DNA of 64,000 bases from Myxococcales bacterium (GCA_022184915.1 JAGTJU010000003.1:372001-436000), one strand, 5' to 3'; positions 52,433-61,439 are shown, counted from the first letter of the stretch. Program-made: numbers and translations. Notes: a model not told the origin generated them from the letters alone.

Positions 52433-52451
52433 GAGCGCGCGACGACCGCCG

Positions 52452-53474
52452 TCAGCGCGTGAACAAGCCGACGATGTCGTTGAAGGTCACGACCACGAAG
52501 ACCCCGAGGAGCAGCACCAGCCCCACGAAATGCACGGCCGCCTCGGTCTTGGCGTTGACGTCCCGCCGGCCGAGCGAACCGAAGATCAGGAACAGCACCC
52601 GCCCGCCGTCGAGCGCCGGGAAGGGCAGCAAGTTGAAAAGACCCAGGTAGACCGAAAGCATGGTCAGAAGATCCAAAAACTCGAGGGCGCCGTTGTCAGC
52701 CGCTTGCTTCATGCGTTGAGCGATGCCCACGGGTCCCGACAACGCGGCCTTTTGTTTGCCGGTGACCATCTGCCACAGGCCGTCGAGGATGCGTCCGGAG
52801 AGGTCCACGGGCACCATGACGGCCAAGCCCACGGCCTCTGCCAAGGGCAAGGATTGATGCAGGCTTCCTCCGCCGATCTGAACGCCGATACGGTAGGTGC
52901 CGTCCTGGGCCGCCGGGGTCACCGTGATGACCTGCTCTTTGCCGCCCCGCTGGATCTTGACGGGCACGGGCTTGCCGCCCGACTGCGCGATCACGTCCGT
53001 GATCGGGTTGCGCACGGACACGGGCTTGCCGGCCGCCTCCACGAGCTCGTCCCCGGCCTTGAAGCCGGCGGTCTCGGCCGGTGTGCCCGGCATGACCTTT
53101 TCCACCTTGAGCGACGGCACGCCCCAGTAGCCAAACATGGCAAAGGCCAGGAACACCGCGGTGATGTAGTTGGCAAGAGGTCCTGCCACCAGCACCGCCA
53201 GGCGCATCCACCGGGGACGGTTCGGGTAGACGTAAGGGTCGTCCCGGTCGAACTCCTCGTGCGGGTTCAGGCCCGTGATCTGAACGAAGCCACCCAGGGG
53301 AATGGGTGCGATCTGGTAGATCGTATCGCCCTTCTTGAACGAGGCGATGGGCTTGCCAAAGCCGATCGAGAACCGCTCGACGCGCATGCCGCACAGGCGC
53401 GCCACGATGAAGTGGCCCCACTCGTGAACGACAATCAGGAGGGCAAGGCCCAGGATCGCAATCAGCAAAGACAC
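52452..53474 (-). CDS. rseP: Site-2 intramembrane zinc metalloprotease
   Basis: M50-family protease that cleaves anti-sigma factors and signal-peptide remnants in the inner membrane. It is 340 residues from GTG 53474, with HEWGH (zinc ligands) at 17-21 in the first helix, GFVQITGLNPHEEF, LAVLVAGPLANYITAVF, one PDZ domain (about 110-200), and the second metal-site motif FPALDGGRVLFL near the C-terminus. AGGA lies 9 nt before the GTG; TTG 53483 is an alternative. The usual neighbours (dxr, bamA, cdsA) are absent from this side. Confidence 0.93.
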   Translation of the reverse strand: MSLLIAILGLALLIVVHEWGHFIVARLCGMRVERFSIGFGKPIASFKKGDTIYQIAPIPLGGFVQITGLNPHEEFDRDDPYVYPNRPRWMRLAVLVAGPLANYITAVFLAFAMFGYWGVPSLKVEKVMPGTPAETAGFKAGDELVEAAGKPVSVRNPITDVIAQSGGKPVPVKIQRGGKEQVITVTPAAQDGTYRIGVQIGGGSLHQSLPLAEAVGLAVMVPVDLSGRILDGLWQMVTGKQKAALSGPVGIAQRMKQAADNGALEFLDLLTMLSVYLGLFNLLPFPALDGGRVLFLIFGSLGRRDVNAKTEAAVHFVGLVLLLGVFVVVTFNDIVGLFTR

Positions 53475-53543
53475 AGTAGGCAATCCTAGCAGCCGGTCAT
53501 TCCACCGACCAATCCGGGTATCAGGCTGCGCGCGATCCTGTCC

Positions 53544-54128
53544 TCAGAACCGCGGCAGCGGCAGTGGCAGGCGGCGCAGGGGGGCACGAAGCGCCGTGGC
53601 CAGATCGGACAGCACGGAGCCCGTCTTTCGCTGTCCCACGAGTTCGAGGGCTAAACCGGAGGCCTCGCGCTCGAAGCGGCGCTCGAACGCCAAGCATTCA
53701 CCCCGCGCCCGCGCCACGGCGGGAAGACAGGGCAAACGGCGCGCCACCACGTAACGGGACCGCAACACCACCGCGTCGCGGCCGGCGTCGAGGCGACCCA
53801 AGGCCCAGCCGAGAGGCGCCCAGGTGAGCGGCCGGTTCTGGGTGGTGGCCAAGATCACCGCCGCACCCTGCGCTTCGGCCATGCCGCGCACGAACGCCCG
53901 CCCGGCGACATCGCGGTACACAACCCGCAACTGGGGGAGCTGCCGCTCGAGGAGCTTGAGCACGCCCAGGCTGTTGTCGCGCGAGCCGTCGTTCACCGCC
54001 ACGATCTCGAAACGCAACCCCAAGCCCGCCATGTGGGCCGCGAACGCCCGGATGTCGCTGCCAACGCTGTCTTCCGCGTCGGAAACTGCCAGGACCAGGG
54101 AAACGTCGATCTGGTGGCCTTGAATCAT
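53544..54128 (-). CDS. Truncated or degenerate family 2 glycosyltransferase
   Basis: 194 residues from ATG 54128, with an excellent AAGGAG site upstream. IDVSLVLAVSDAED and FEIVAVNDGSRDNSLGVL match the first half of GT2 enzymes. Where the DxD motif should follow, the sequence reads AAVILATTQNRPLTWAPL without acidic residues, and the protein stops soon after, so catalysis is doubtful. It may be a non-catalytic relative or a shortened gene. Confidence 0.7.
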   Translation of the reverse strand: MIQGHQIDVSLVLAVSDAEDSVGSDIRAFAAHMAGLGLRFEIVAVNDGSRDNSLGVLKLLERQLPQLRVVYRDVAGRAFVRGMAEAQGAAVILATTQNRPLTWAPLGWALGRLDAGRDAVVLRSRYVVARRLPCLPAVARARGECLAFERRFEREASGLALELVGQRKTGSVLSDLATALRAPLRRLPLPLPRF

Positions 54129-54249
54129 CGTCACTCCTTGCGGCGCGAGGGGTCGCCTTTGGAAGGGAGTTTGCATCAGCCATGCCGAGACCGCTGCTTC
54201 GTGATTTCAGGTGTTTAGGCCCGGAGAGGCCGAGCAAGGAGCGTATGTG

Positions 54250-54267
54250 GGTGCGCGCTTGCGCACC
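54250..54267. other. Perfect hairpin in the intergenic gap
   Basis: GGTGCGC-GCTT-GCGCACC, between two minus-strand glycosyltransferase genes (54128 and 54283). No T-run follows on either strand, so it is not a classical terminator. It could be an RNA hairpin or a dyad binding site. Confidence 0.35.
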
Positions 54268-54282
54268 TGGGTGCCACCTCGA

Positions 54283-55386
54283 CTACGCAGTCTCCGTGTT
54301 TCGGGCGCGTAAAACACTACTCAGAACGCATCGCAGCATCCGGGCGTCACCAGGGGGGAACGTAAAGACCCCGGGCTCGGAGCGAAGGTCGGCGAGGCCT
54401 CCCGTATGGGCCACCACGAGGGGTGTGCCCACGGCCAAAGCTTCCCGCGCCACGAGCGGCATGCCCTCGGTCCGCGAGGCTGAACCCGCGCGGGGGCCCG
54501 GAAGCGCGCGGCTCGGAACGACGCACACGGCGGCTTCGCGCAGCGCCGCCGCCACGGTGGTGGGTGAAACGGCACCCGGAACGGACAGCTCGACACCGAG
54601 CCGGGTGGCCAGAGTCTGCAAGCGGGGCGCTTCGGGCCCCTCCCCCAGGAGGCGTACGGGGGGCCGTTCGGGCAGGGGCAGGCCGCCCACTGCTCGCAAG
54701 AGAAGGTCGAACCCCTTGATGGGAACCAGGCGGCCCACCCCAAGCACCCGGTACGCCCTCGGGGGGGGCGCAGCGGCGCGGGCGAAGAGCTCTGCGTCCA
54801 CCGGCATGGGCGCCACGTCGAGCGGCACCCCGGCGGGCCAGGTACCCAAAAGTTCGCGCAGCTGCCGGGCCAAAGGCGCGGAGACGCACACCACGCGCTG
54901 GCAGCGCGGTACGATCCATCGGGCCAACGCGGCCCCCCCGGGCGCGGCCCGTAACCACGCCAGGTCTCCCGAGTGTACGAAGCTCGTGTGCGGCAAGCCT
55001 GGCGCCGCCAGGGCCACGGCCAGAGCAGAGGGCACCATCCAGTGGCTCTCGACGCCCCCCCACCCCGGCGACCGGCTCCGGATGGCGTCGACGAGGCGGT
55101 ACACCACGCCCAGGGCTTCGAGGGCGAGGGCCCCCCGCGCCAGGCCCGAAGCCGCGTCCCAGACCTCGGGGGCGCCCGGGCCGCTGAAGAGCCGTTCGCC
55201 CCCCACGCGGAAGACCGAGACGCCCTCGACCCTGCCCGCACCTTCCGGAAGCCCGCACGCAATCACGTCGGGCACCGCAGGATCGCATGTCGACCTTCGG
55301 CGCAGCTGAGTGAGCACGAAGCGGCCGGCCCAATCCCCCTGCCGGCGGGGAAACGAGCTCGTCACGACGCCGAAGCGGCGGTTCAC
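54283..55386 (-). CDS. Family 1/4 (GT-B) glycosyltransferase
   Basis: 367 residues from GTG 55386 (VNRRFGVVTSSFPRRQGDWAG); the open frame before it lies in the upstream gene. N-terminal acceptor domain; C-terminal donor domain with YRVLGVGRLVPIKGFDLLL, RLLGEGPEAPRLQTLA, and EGMPLVAREALAVGTPLVV, the E-x7-E motif of GT4 enzymes. The SFPRRQGDWAG start is seen in transferases handling polyprenyl-linked glycans. It lies 47 bp after a GT2 gene on the same strand and is likely co-transcribed with it. Confidence 0.88.
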   Translation of the reverse strand: MNRRFGVVTSSFPRRQGDWAGRFVLTQLRRRSTCDPAVPDVIACGLPEGAGRVEGVSVFRVGGERLFSGPGAPEVWDAASGLARGALALEALGVVYRLVDAIRSRSPGWGGVESHWMVPSALAVALAAPGLPHTSFVHSGDLAWLRAAPGGAALARWIVPRCQRVVCVSAPLARQLRELLGTWPAGVPLDVAPMPVDAELFARAAAPPPRAYRVLGVGRLVPIKGFDLLLRAVGGLPLPERPPVRLLGEGPEAPRLQTLATRLGVELSVPGAVSPTTVAAALREAAVCVVPSRALPGPRAGSASRTEGMPLVAREALAVGTPLVVAHTGGLADLRSEPGVFTFPPGDARMLRCVLSSVLRARNTETA

Positions 55387-55433
55387 GTGGCGGGAAGCTT
55401 TCGGTCTTGGAGCCTTGCGCCCATGCCGGTCCC

Positions 55434-56201
55434 TTAGAGCTCGGGGCTGAGGGTCGATGCGCGTGCGGGCGCGGTGCGCCCCGAGAGCCGCCGCAGCAGC
55501 CGGCGGCCGAGGCCACGTCCCAGCAGCCGCAGGATGGGCCACGCCACCTTGTGGGGCCGAATGCCCGATCGCCACGTGGGCCCGTAAACAGGGCGCACGG
55601 GGACGTCCGCCACCCGAACGCCCGCCAGGGCCAACCTGACGAGCACGTCGTTTGGGTAGCCGTAGCGGGGAAACGTGGGCTCGCCCAGGATGACGTCCAA
55701 GGCCTGGCGGCTCGCCGCCGTGTAACCACACTGCGAGTCGAAGACATGCCACAGCCCCGAGCACACGCGGGTGAGGTGCGAGAGGACCAGGTTTCCGCAG
55801 AGCCGCGACAGGGGCATTTCACGGTAGACCCCCGGGGCAGCGAAGCGGTTGCCCTTGGCGTAGTCAATCCCCGCCACCACGGCCTGCACCAGGTGGGGAA
55901 GGTCGCGGGGATCCATTTGCGAATCGCCCGCCATCACCGCCGTAACGTCGGCCCCGAGAGCCCGCGCTCGCTCGTAGCCGGTGACCAGAGCGGCGCCCAC
56001 CCCCCGGTTCCCTGCGTGACGGATCACCTCGACCCGCGGATCGGCGACGCCGCCCGCCCGCAGCGACGTCTCGTCACCGCTCGCGTCGTCGACGACGATG
56101 ACGTGGTCCACGAAGCGCGGGATGGACGCCAGGGTGCGCTCGATCTTGTCGGCTTCGTTGTAGGCCGGAACGACGACGGCAACACGGCGCTGCGAGAACA
56201 T
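55434..56201 (-). CDS. Family 2 glycosyltransferase (DPM1/DPG-synthase-like)
   Basis: 255 residues from ATG 56201. VAVVVPAYNEADKIERTL, VVDDASGDETSL, HAGNRGVGAALVTGY, and AVMAGDSQMDPRDL (the D-x-Q-M-D-P form of the DxD region) are followed by FDSQCGYTAASRQAL. The C-terminal LRLLGRGLGRRLLRRL is basic and may bind the membrane. It probably transfers a sugar to a polyprenyl phosphate or initiates a chain. Confidence 0.87.
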   Translation of the reverse strand: MFSQRRVAVVVPAYNEADKIERTLASIPRFVDHVIVVDDASGDETSLRAGGVADPRVEVIRHAGNRGVGAALVTGYERARALGADVTAVMAGDSQMDPRDLPHLVQAVVAGIDYAKGNRFAAPGVYREMPLSRLCGNLVLSHLTRVCSGLWHVFDSQCGYTAASRQALDVILGEPTFPRYGYPNDVLVRLALAGVRVADVPVRPVYGPTWRSGIRPHKVAWPILRLLGRGLGRRLLRRLSGRTAPARASTLSPEL

Positions 56202-56246
56202 GGGACGTAGAGGGCGGGGGCACGAAAGCGAACGATGACGACCCCG

Positions 56247-57941
56247 TCAAAGAGCCAACTCCGCCTCCGGGGCTGCCTCGCGCCTCCCGCCGCCCGCCTT
56301 GGGGTCTTTGCGTTCAGGCTTCGATTCGCTGCGCCCCGAGGACGACGGGCGCCGTCCCTGAGACCGCGTGGACTCGGCCTCGTTGCCCGTGGGCTTGACC
56401 GAAGGCATGGGTTGCGTGGGCATGTCGGGCACCGCAGGGCGGGTCCCGGAGCCCACGGTGGGGCGCAGGCTGGCGAACACCTTGAGCGGCGGCCGCACGG
56501 ACTTGGTGACGTCGTCGTAGCCTTCTTTTCGAAGGACGAGCTCCGTAGGTTCAGCGGATTTCCAGTCGATGTTGGCGACACAGGGAGTCGTGCAAAGCAT
56601 CTTGTTCGATGTTTTGTCGAACACGTCCGCGCCCCCCGGAATCGAATCGACTTCGATCTGCAAAGGCCCGTCCTTGATGGCGGTGCCGCCCGTTCGATAG
56701 ATCACCTTGGGTTGGGACAGGTTGCGCACGACCACGATCCCCCCCGCAAAGCCCGCGACCGCAACGATGAGGACCATGCTCACCAAAAAGCCAGGTCTTT
56801 TGTAGGCGGGCTGGGCCGCAAGCGCTGCAGCCTGCGCGGCCTGCTCGGCCAACGACGAGCTGCCGGACGCGCTCACCGAGACCGAAACCGGTGGAAGCGT
56901 CGGGGAACGAACCTGCAGGGTGTAGGGCCGCGAGCTCGACGCGGGCATGCTTTGGCTCACACGCACCGAGCCGGTGTTGGTCTGGCGCCCGTCCTGCGGC
57001 GCCTCCCCCGGAAAGAGATCGCGCATGAGCCCCGCCAGGTGCGTGGGCTGAAACCGGGAGGCATGGACGATGTCGTCGAGGGCATCTGCCATCTCGCCGC
57101 CCGACTGAAAGCGGTGGTCCGCGCTGCGCGCCAGCGCCTGGAGGACGATGGCGTCGAGCTCGGGCGGGCACAGGGGGTTTTGCAGTGAGGGCGGAGGCAC
57201 CTCGCACTGGCGCACCCTCTCGACGGTCTGCAAATCGTTGTCTCCCTTGAAGAGGCGGCGCCCCGTGAGGATCTCGTGCAGCACGATGCCGGTGGCGAAG
57301 ATGTCGATACGGCTGTCCACCTCGTTGCCCCGGGTCTGCTCGGGCGCCATGTAGGCGAACTTGCCCTTGAGGGTTCCTTTCTGGGTGCCCTCGTCTGAAC
57401 CTTCACCGCCCAGAGCCTTGGCAATGCCGAAGTCGAGCAGCTTCACGGACCCCTCGAACGACAGCATCACGTTCGAGGGCGACACGTCCCGGTGGATCAT
57501 CCCCATGGGCCTGCCGTCGTCGCTGCGTAGATGGTGGGCGTAGTCGAGGGCGCGACACATCTCGCGGCCCACGTAGGCGACCAGCTCTGGCCGAGGGGGA
57601 CCTACGCGCGCCCACAAGGTGCGCATGGTTTCAGCCAGATCACGGCCTCGCACGTACTCCATCGAGATGAAGTACTCGCCGTCCACCGAACCCAGCTCGA
57701 ACACCTGCACGATGTTCGGGTGGTTGAGGCGGGCCGACATCTTGGCCTCCTCGATGAACATCTTCGTGAAGGTGGGGTCGTCGGACAGATGGGGCAGGAT
57801 ACGTTTGACGACGAAAATGCGTTCGAAGCCAGCGGGCCCCTGGACGCGCCCTTTGAACACGTCCGCCATGCCTCCGCGCCCGATGCGCTCGAAGAGGGTG
57901 TATTTGCCGAACTGAATCGGCTGAGGAAGGACGACGCCCAC
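56247..57941 (-). CDS. Eukaryotic-like Ser/Thr protein kinase with extracytoplasmic PEGA domain
   Basis: 564 residues from GTG 57941. The kinase domain (about 14-280) has the glycine loop IGRGGMADVFKG, Lys46, HRDVSPSN (150-157), DFG and GKFAYMAPEQTRG. The catalytic-loop Lys that normally follows HRDx is Ser154, a variant common in myxobacterial kinases. A membrane helix (about 384-405) leads to a PEGA domain (about 427-493, QIEVDSIPGGADVF) and a charged tail. It probably senses envelope conditions through the PEGA domain. The 306 bp upstream are shared with thiD. Confidence 0.9.
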   Translation of the reverse strand: MGVVLPQPIQFGKYTLFERIGRGGMADVFKGRVQGPAGFERIFVVKRILPHLSDDPTFTKMFIEEAKMSARLNHPNIVQVFELGSVDGEYFISMEYVRGRDLAETMRTLWARVGPPRPELVAYVGREMCRALDYAHHLRSDDGRPMGMIHRDVSPSNVMLSFEGSVKLLDFGIAKALGGEGSDEGTQKGTLKGKFAYMAPEQTRGNEVDSRIDIFATGIVLHEILTGRRLFKGDNDLQTVERVRQCEVPPPSLQNPLCPPELDAIVLQALARSADHRFQSGGEMADALDDIVHASRFQPTHLAGLMRDLFPGEAPQDGRQTNTGSVRVSQSMPASSSRPYTLQVRSPTLPPVSVSVSASGSSSLAEQAAQAAALAAQPAYKRPGFLVSMVLIVAVAGFAGGIVVVRNLSQPKVIYRTGGTAIKDGPLQIEVDSIPGGADVFDKTSNKMLCTTPCVANIDWKSAEPTELVLRKEGYDDVTKSVRPPLKVFASLRPTVGSGTRPAVPDMPTQPMPSVKPTGNEAESTRSQGRRPSSSGRSESKPERKDPKAGGGRREAAPEAELAL

Positions 57942-58247
57942 GGCCGTTTGATCTTAGCCCAGAATATCAGGAACTTCCCTAACCACGCGGCTGGCGTGCC
58001 GGGACCGGCTCGAACCATATCAGCGAAGCGCGGTCGAGCCCAGGTTTCACACGCCCCTTTTCGAGGCCAGCCCCGCGAAACCCTCCTCACGCGGAGCCAC
58101 GCTTTGTCCCACGGGGCCTTACCCCACACCCCTTCCGTCCACGGCGCGGCTGGAACGCAGCGGCCCGGGTCGAGGAGGGCCTGCAACAAAACGGCGGAGG
58201 CGCGGCTTCTTCGAGCCAACGGCCCCCGCTTCCAGTAAAAGGACGCG
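57942..58247. promoter_or_regulatory. Divergent intergenic region between Ser/Thr kinase gene and thiD
   Basis: 306 bp without a convincing gene. It presumably holds both promoters. The AAAAGGA site at 58237-58243 serves thiD. I found no thiamine-pyrophosphate riboswitch (no recognisable CUGAGA-type core) and no clear -35/-10 pair. Confidence 0.4.
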
Positions 58248-59045
58248 GTGTCAGTGGCAGACCACCTTCATCTCATTGCGATTGGCGGGCTCGACCCGTC
58301 GGGGGGCGCCGGCATTTTGCGTGATGGGCTGACGGCACGGGCCCACGGCGCGTCCTTCCGGCTGGTCGGGACGGCTTGGGCGGAGCAGTCTCCCCTGCAC
58401 GGCGTGCAGGCCATCAACCCCCGACCCGCCGACGAGCTCCAGCGCGCCATCGGCTTGGCCCTCAAGGAAGCGCCACCGGGCCGCACCGCGGTAAAAGTGG
58501 GCATGGCCGTCAATTCGAGCCTGTTGCGGACGATTGCCAGCGCCCTCGAGGGCTTCGGGGGGCCCGTGGTGTTCGACCCGGTGGTGGGCGCGACGGCGGG
58601 CGGTGCCTTGTTCGATCCCGGTCCGGTGAACCTGCGTCAGGCCCTGGCCCCCCTGCTCGCGCGGGCCTGGGTGGTCACGCCGAATGTCCGCGAGGCCTCC
58701 CTGATTTGCGACCGCCCCGTCACGGAGGTCGACGAGGCCGTGTGGTGCGGCCAGGTTCTGGCCAACCAAGGCGCCCGGGCCGTGGTGATCAAGGGTGGCC
58801 ACCTCGTGACGTCGTCCGTGGTCGACGTGCTCGTGCACGCGGGGCGTACCCACAAGGTGGAGGGGGAGCGCATCGCGGGCCCGAACGTGCGGGGGACCGG
58901 CTGCTCGTATGCCACGAGCCTGGCGCTGACCTTGGCGGAAGGCAACGCGCTGCCCGAGGCCTGCGCCAAGGCGCAAGCCCACGTGGTGGCGGGGATCCGA
59001 AAGGCACGCCAGGTCGGCCCCGAGTGGCACCTCGGCCACGTGTGA
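58248..59045 (+). CDS. thiD: Hydroxymethylpyrimidine / phosphomethylpyrimidine kinase
   Basis: Phosphorylates the pyrimidine precursor of thiamine. The 265-residue ribokinase-fold protein has IGGLDPSGGAGILRDGL at the N-terminus, KVGMAVNSSLL, VVFDPVVGATAGG, WVVTPNVREASLI, VIKGGH, and the catalytic-anion-hole GPNVRGTGCSYATSLAL. The usual QxT segment reads AEQSPLHGVQAI, a minor variation. It starts at GTG 58248 after AAAAGGA. No other thiamine genes are adjacent. Confidence 0.88.
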   Translation: MSVADHLHLIAIGGLDPSGGAGILRDGLTARAHGASFRLVGTAWAEQSPLHGVQAINPRPADELQRAIGLALKEAPPGRTAVKVGMAVNSSLLRTIASALEGFGGPVVFDPVVGATAGGALFDPGPVNLRQALAPLLARAWVVTPNVREASLICDRPVTEVDEAVWCGQVLANQGARAVVIKGGHLVTSSVVDVLVHAGRTHKVEGERIAGPNVRGTGCSYATSLALTLAEGNALPEACAKAQAHVVAGIRKARQVGPEWHLGHV

Positions 59046-59055
59046 GCCCGGTGAG

Positions 59056-59655
59056 TCAGGGTGCGTCCGGCAGCTCGAGCTGCACGAGAGGCGCTCGGCG
59101 GACTGGCAGAAGGGCGATGTGGCGTGAGGGATCCAGGCTGCGCATGTAGTAGTGGCCCGCGTCCTTGTCGCTCGACCAAAGGGCCGGCTCACCCGCCAGC
59201 TTCTTGAAGCCCACCCAGACGGTGTCGAGCCCCGCGAGGCCGGTCACCCCTTCGAGATCGGCGACCAGCCAGCGCTGGCGGCCCACCTCCCAACCAAAGC
59301 GTGTGCCCACCTCTTGGGGGCCTTGATGGAGAGGCTCGCCCGGGCCGTCGAGCGGCGACGAACGGTACACGGATACCTGAAACGTGCCGGCCGCGGCGGG
59401 GCGGAACCACAGGCGCCGGGGTCGGCCCGCACCCGCAGGAAGATCGAAGCGCACCAGCGCCTCGTAGGCACTGTCGGGAAACGACAGCACACTCTCGGCC
59501 TGGCCGTTGCCGTAGCCAAGCATGACCCGCGGGCTGTCGAGCACACCCGGCGCGTGCGGGGCGGACGCGCAAGCCCCAAGACCCAGGAGCGCCAGCCGAG
59601 CCCAGGCCCGCAAGGGACGTCGCGTGCGCCCACAAAATGCCACCACCTCGTTCAT
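59056..59655 (-). CDS. Hypothetical lipoprotein
   Basis: 199 residues. A basic N-terminus and hydrophobic stretch lead to lipobox LGAC (Cys29; ARLALLGLGACASAP). The mature domain looks beta-rich (VMLGYGNGQAESVLSF, ALVRFDLPAGAG, FQVSVYRSSPLDGP, DTVWVGFKKLAG), like a galactose-binding-type jelly roll, but no family is certain. It is convergent with thiD (10 bp apart) and divergent from the oxidoreductase gene. Confidence 0.65.
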   Translation of the reverse strand: MNEVVAFCGRTRRPLRAWARLALLGLGACASAPHAPGVLDSPRVMLGYGNGQAESVLSFPDSAYEALVRFDLPAGAGRPRRLWFRPAAAGTFQVSVYRSSPLDGPGEPLHQGPQEVGTRFGWEVGRQRWLVADLEGVTGLAGLDTVWVGFKKLAGEPALWSSDKDAGHYYMRSLDPSRHIALLPVRRAPLVQLELPDAP

Positions 59656-59757
59656 GCGCCGAGATTACCCCACCGAGCTCCTGGGGGAAGCTGCGTCCCT
59701 CTCCGTGCGCGCACAAAAGCCTTTCGTCAGGGAACCGATGATAGGATCAAGCTGCCG

Positions 59758-60795
59758 ATGCCAACCGCTTCCTTGAATCGCGTGGGACTTGCCGTGGTGG
59801 GGGCTTCGGGGTGGGGCAAAAACGTGGTGCGGGCGTTTTCCATCGCCGAGGGCTGCGACCTGTCGTGGGTCTGTGATCTGAACCCGCAGTTGCTCCGCGC
59901 CACGGCCGCACGCCATCCCGGCGTCAAGATCACCTTGTCGTACGAGGAGGTTCTGGCCGACCCCGCGGTGAGCGCCGTGGCCGTGGCGGTGGACGTTCCG
60001 AACCATCACCGGCTGGCCAAAGCCGCACTCGAAGCGGGACGCCACGTCTTCGTCGAAAAGCCCCTCACCTTGACGAGCGCGCAATCCCAAGAGCTGTGTC
60101 TTTTGGCGCGCACGCGCGGGCTCACCTTGATGGTGGGTCATCTTCTGCTGTACCACCCTGCCGTAGTGCTCGCGAAACAGCGCATCGATGCCGGTGAGCT
60201 GGGAGATATCCATTACCTCTACAGCCAGCGTGTGAACCTCGGCATCGTGCGGGAGACCGAGAATGCCTGGTGGTCGCTCGCGCCCCACGACATCGCGGTG
60301 GCCATGCACCTGCTCGGCGAGGCCCCCGTGGCCGTATCCGCGACTGGCGCCGTATTCTTGCAGCGCGAACGCCACGTGGAAGACATCGCCTTCGCAGCGC
60401 TGCGGTTTTCACAGGGCCGCACGGCACACATTCACGTATCCTGGCTGGATCCCCACAAGCGCCGCAGCCTCACGGTCGTGGGATCGAAGCGCATGTTGTC
60501 CTTCGACGACACGGCGGCTGACGAACGCGTGAAGATCTATGACAAAAGCGCGATCCCCTCCCCGGGGCACACCACGTACGCCGAGGGCGTGGCCGTACGC
60601 TCGGGCGACGTGATCGCACCCGCCGTACCCAACAAAGAGCCTCTGCTCGAAGAATGTGAGCACTTCATTACGTGCGTTCGCACGGGGCAGCGGCCGCGCA
60701 GCGACGGAGAGCAGGGCCTTGCCGTCGTTCGCACGCTCGAGGCGGGGCAAGAGTCACTGCGCAACGGCGGCGCCCCCGTGGACATCGCCCCATGA
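59758..60795 (+). CDS. Gfo/Idh/MocA-family oxidoreductase (WbpB/WlbA-like)
   Basis: 345 residues from ATG 59758. The N-terminal Rossmann domain has VGLAVVGASGWGKNVVRAF, AVDVPNHHRLA, and the family motif VFVEKPLT (E100-K101-P102). The C-terminal domain has SLAPHDIAVAMHLL, with the catalytic His. The likely reaction is oxidation of UDP-GlcNAc-uronate at C3 to a 3-keto sugar. It overlaps the acetyltransferase start by 4 nt (ATGA). The intervening aminotransferase step would come from the frameshifted DegT gene 17 kb away. Confidence 0.85.
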   Translation: MPTASLNRVGLAVVGASGWGKNVVRAFSIAEGCDLSWVCDLNPQLLRATAARHPGVKITLSYEEVLADPAVSAVAVAVDVPNHHRLAKAALEAGRHVFVEKPLTLTSAQSQELCLLARTRGLTLMVGHLLLYHPAVVLAKQRIDAGELGDIHYLYSQRVNLGIVRETENAWWSLAPHDIAVAMHLLGEAPVAVSATGAVFLQRERHVEDIAFAALRFSQGRTAHIHVSWLDPHKRRSLTVVGSKRMLSFDDTAADERVKIYDKSAIPSPGHTTYAEGVAVRSGDVIAPAVPNKEPLLEECEHFITCVRTGQRPRSDGEQGLAVVRTLEAGQESLRNGGAPVDIAP

Positions 60796-61439
60796 AGACC
60801 GGCGCGACGGGTGCAAAGCCCGAAGGGCAGCGCGCGCCCAGCGCCCCCGTGGCGCCCGCGTGGGCCCACGCTTCGGCCATCGTGGACGAGGGCGCCGTGC
60901 TTGGCCCCGGCACGAAGGTCTGGCACTTCTGCCACGTCATGTCCGGAGCCCACATCGGTGCGGGGTGTTCCCTGGGGCAAAACGTGTTCGTGGCCGCAAC
61001 CGTTCACGTGGGCGACGGATGCAAGATTCAAAACAACGTGTCGCTGTATGACGGCGTGACCTTGGCAAGCGACGTGTTCGTGGGGCCCTCGGTGGTGTTC
61101 ACGAACGTGGTGAACCCACGCGCCTTCGTGATCCGCCGCGACGAGTATCGCCCCACTCACGTGGGCCGCGGCGCCAGCATTGGTGCGAACGCCACCATCG
61201 TGTGCGGACACGACATCGGGGCGTACGCCTTCGTGGCAGCGGGGGCCGTGGTCACCCGTAACGTGCCCGCGTTTGCCCTGGTGGCCGGTGTGCCCGCGGT
61301 GCAGATCGGCTGGATCTGCCGCTGCGGCCTGCGCCTCGCGGTTGACGACGCGGGCCCGCCCTGCTGTGCCGCCTGCGGAACACACTACGTCTTCGATCGC
61401 ACCCGCGGCGAGATGCAGGTGTGCGAGGACGTTCCCTAA
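60792..61439 (+). CDS. Hexapeptide-repeat N-acetyltransferase (WbpD/WlbB-like)
   Basis: 215 residues from ATG 60792. The left-handed beta-helix is shown by repeats AHIGAGCSLGQNVFVAA, VHVGDGCKIQNNVSLYDG and ASIGANATIVCGHDIGAYA; VVFTNVVNPRAFV is typical of 3-amino-uronate acetyltransferases. The end has CRCG and CCAACG, a small zinc-ribbon-like pair also found in WlbB relatives. It is coupled to the WbpB-like gene; together they support synthesis of a 2,3-diacetamido uronic acid. It overlaps the convergent recD2 end by 4 bp. Confidence 0.87.
   Translation: MKTGATGAKPEGQRAPSAPVAPAWAHASAIVDEGAVLGPGTKVWHFCHVMSGAHIGAGCSLGQNVFVAATVHVGDGCKIQNNVSLYDGVTLASDVFVGPSVVFTNVVNPRAFVIRRDEYRPTHVGRGASIGANATIVCGHDIGAYAFVAAGAVVTRNVPAFALVAGVPAVQIGWICRCGLRLAVDDAGPPCCAACGTHYVFDRTRGEMQVCEDVP

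Noticed and set aside
54250-54267. Intrinsic terminator
   Set aside because: The stem is perfect, but no T-run follows on either strand.
58020-58230. Thiamine-pyrophosphate riboswitch before thiD
   Set aside because: The conserved TPP core sequences were not found in the leader, and the gene stands alone.
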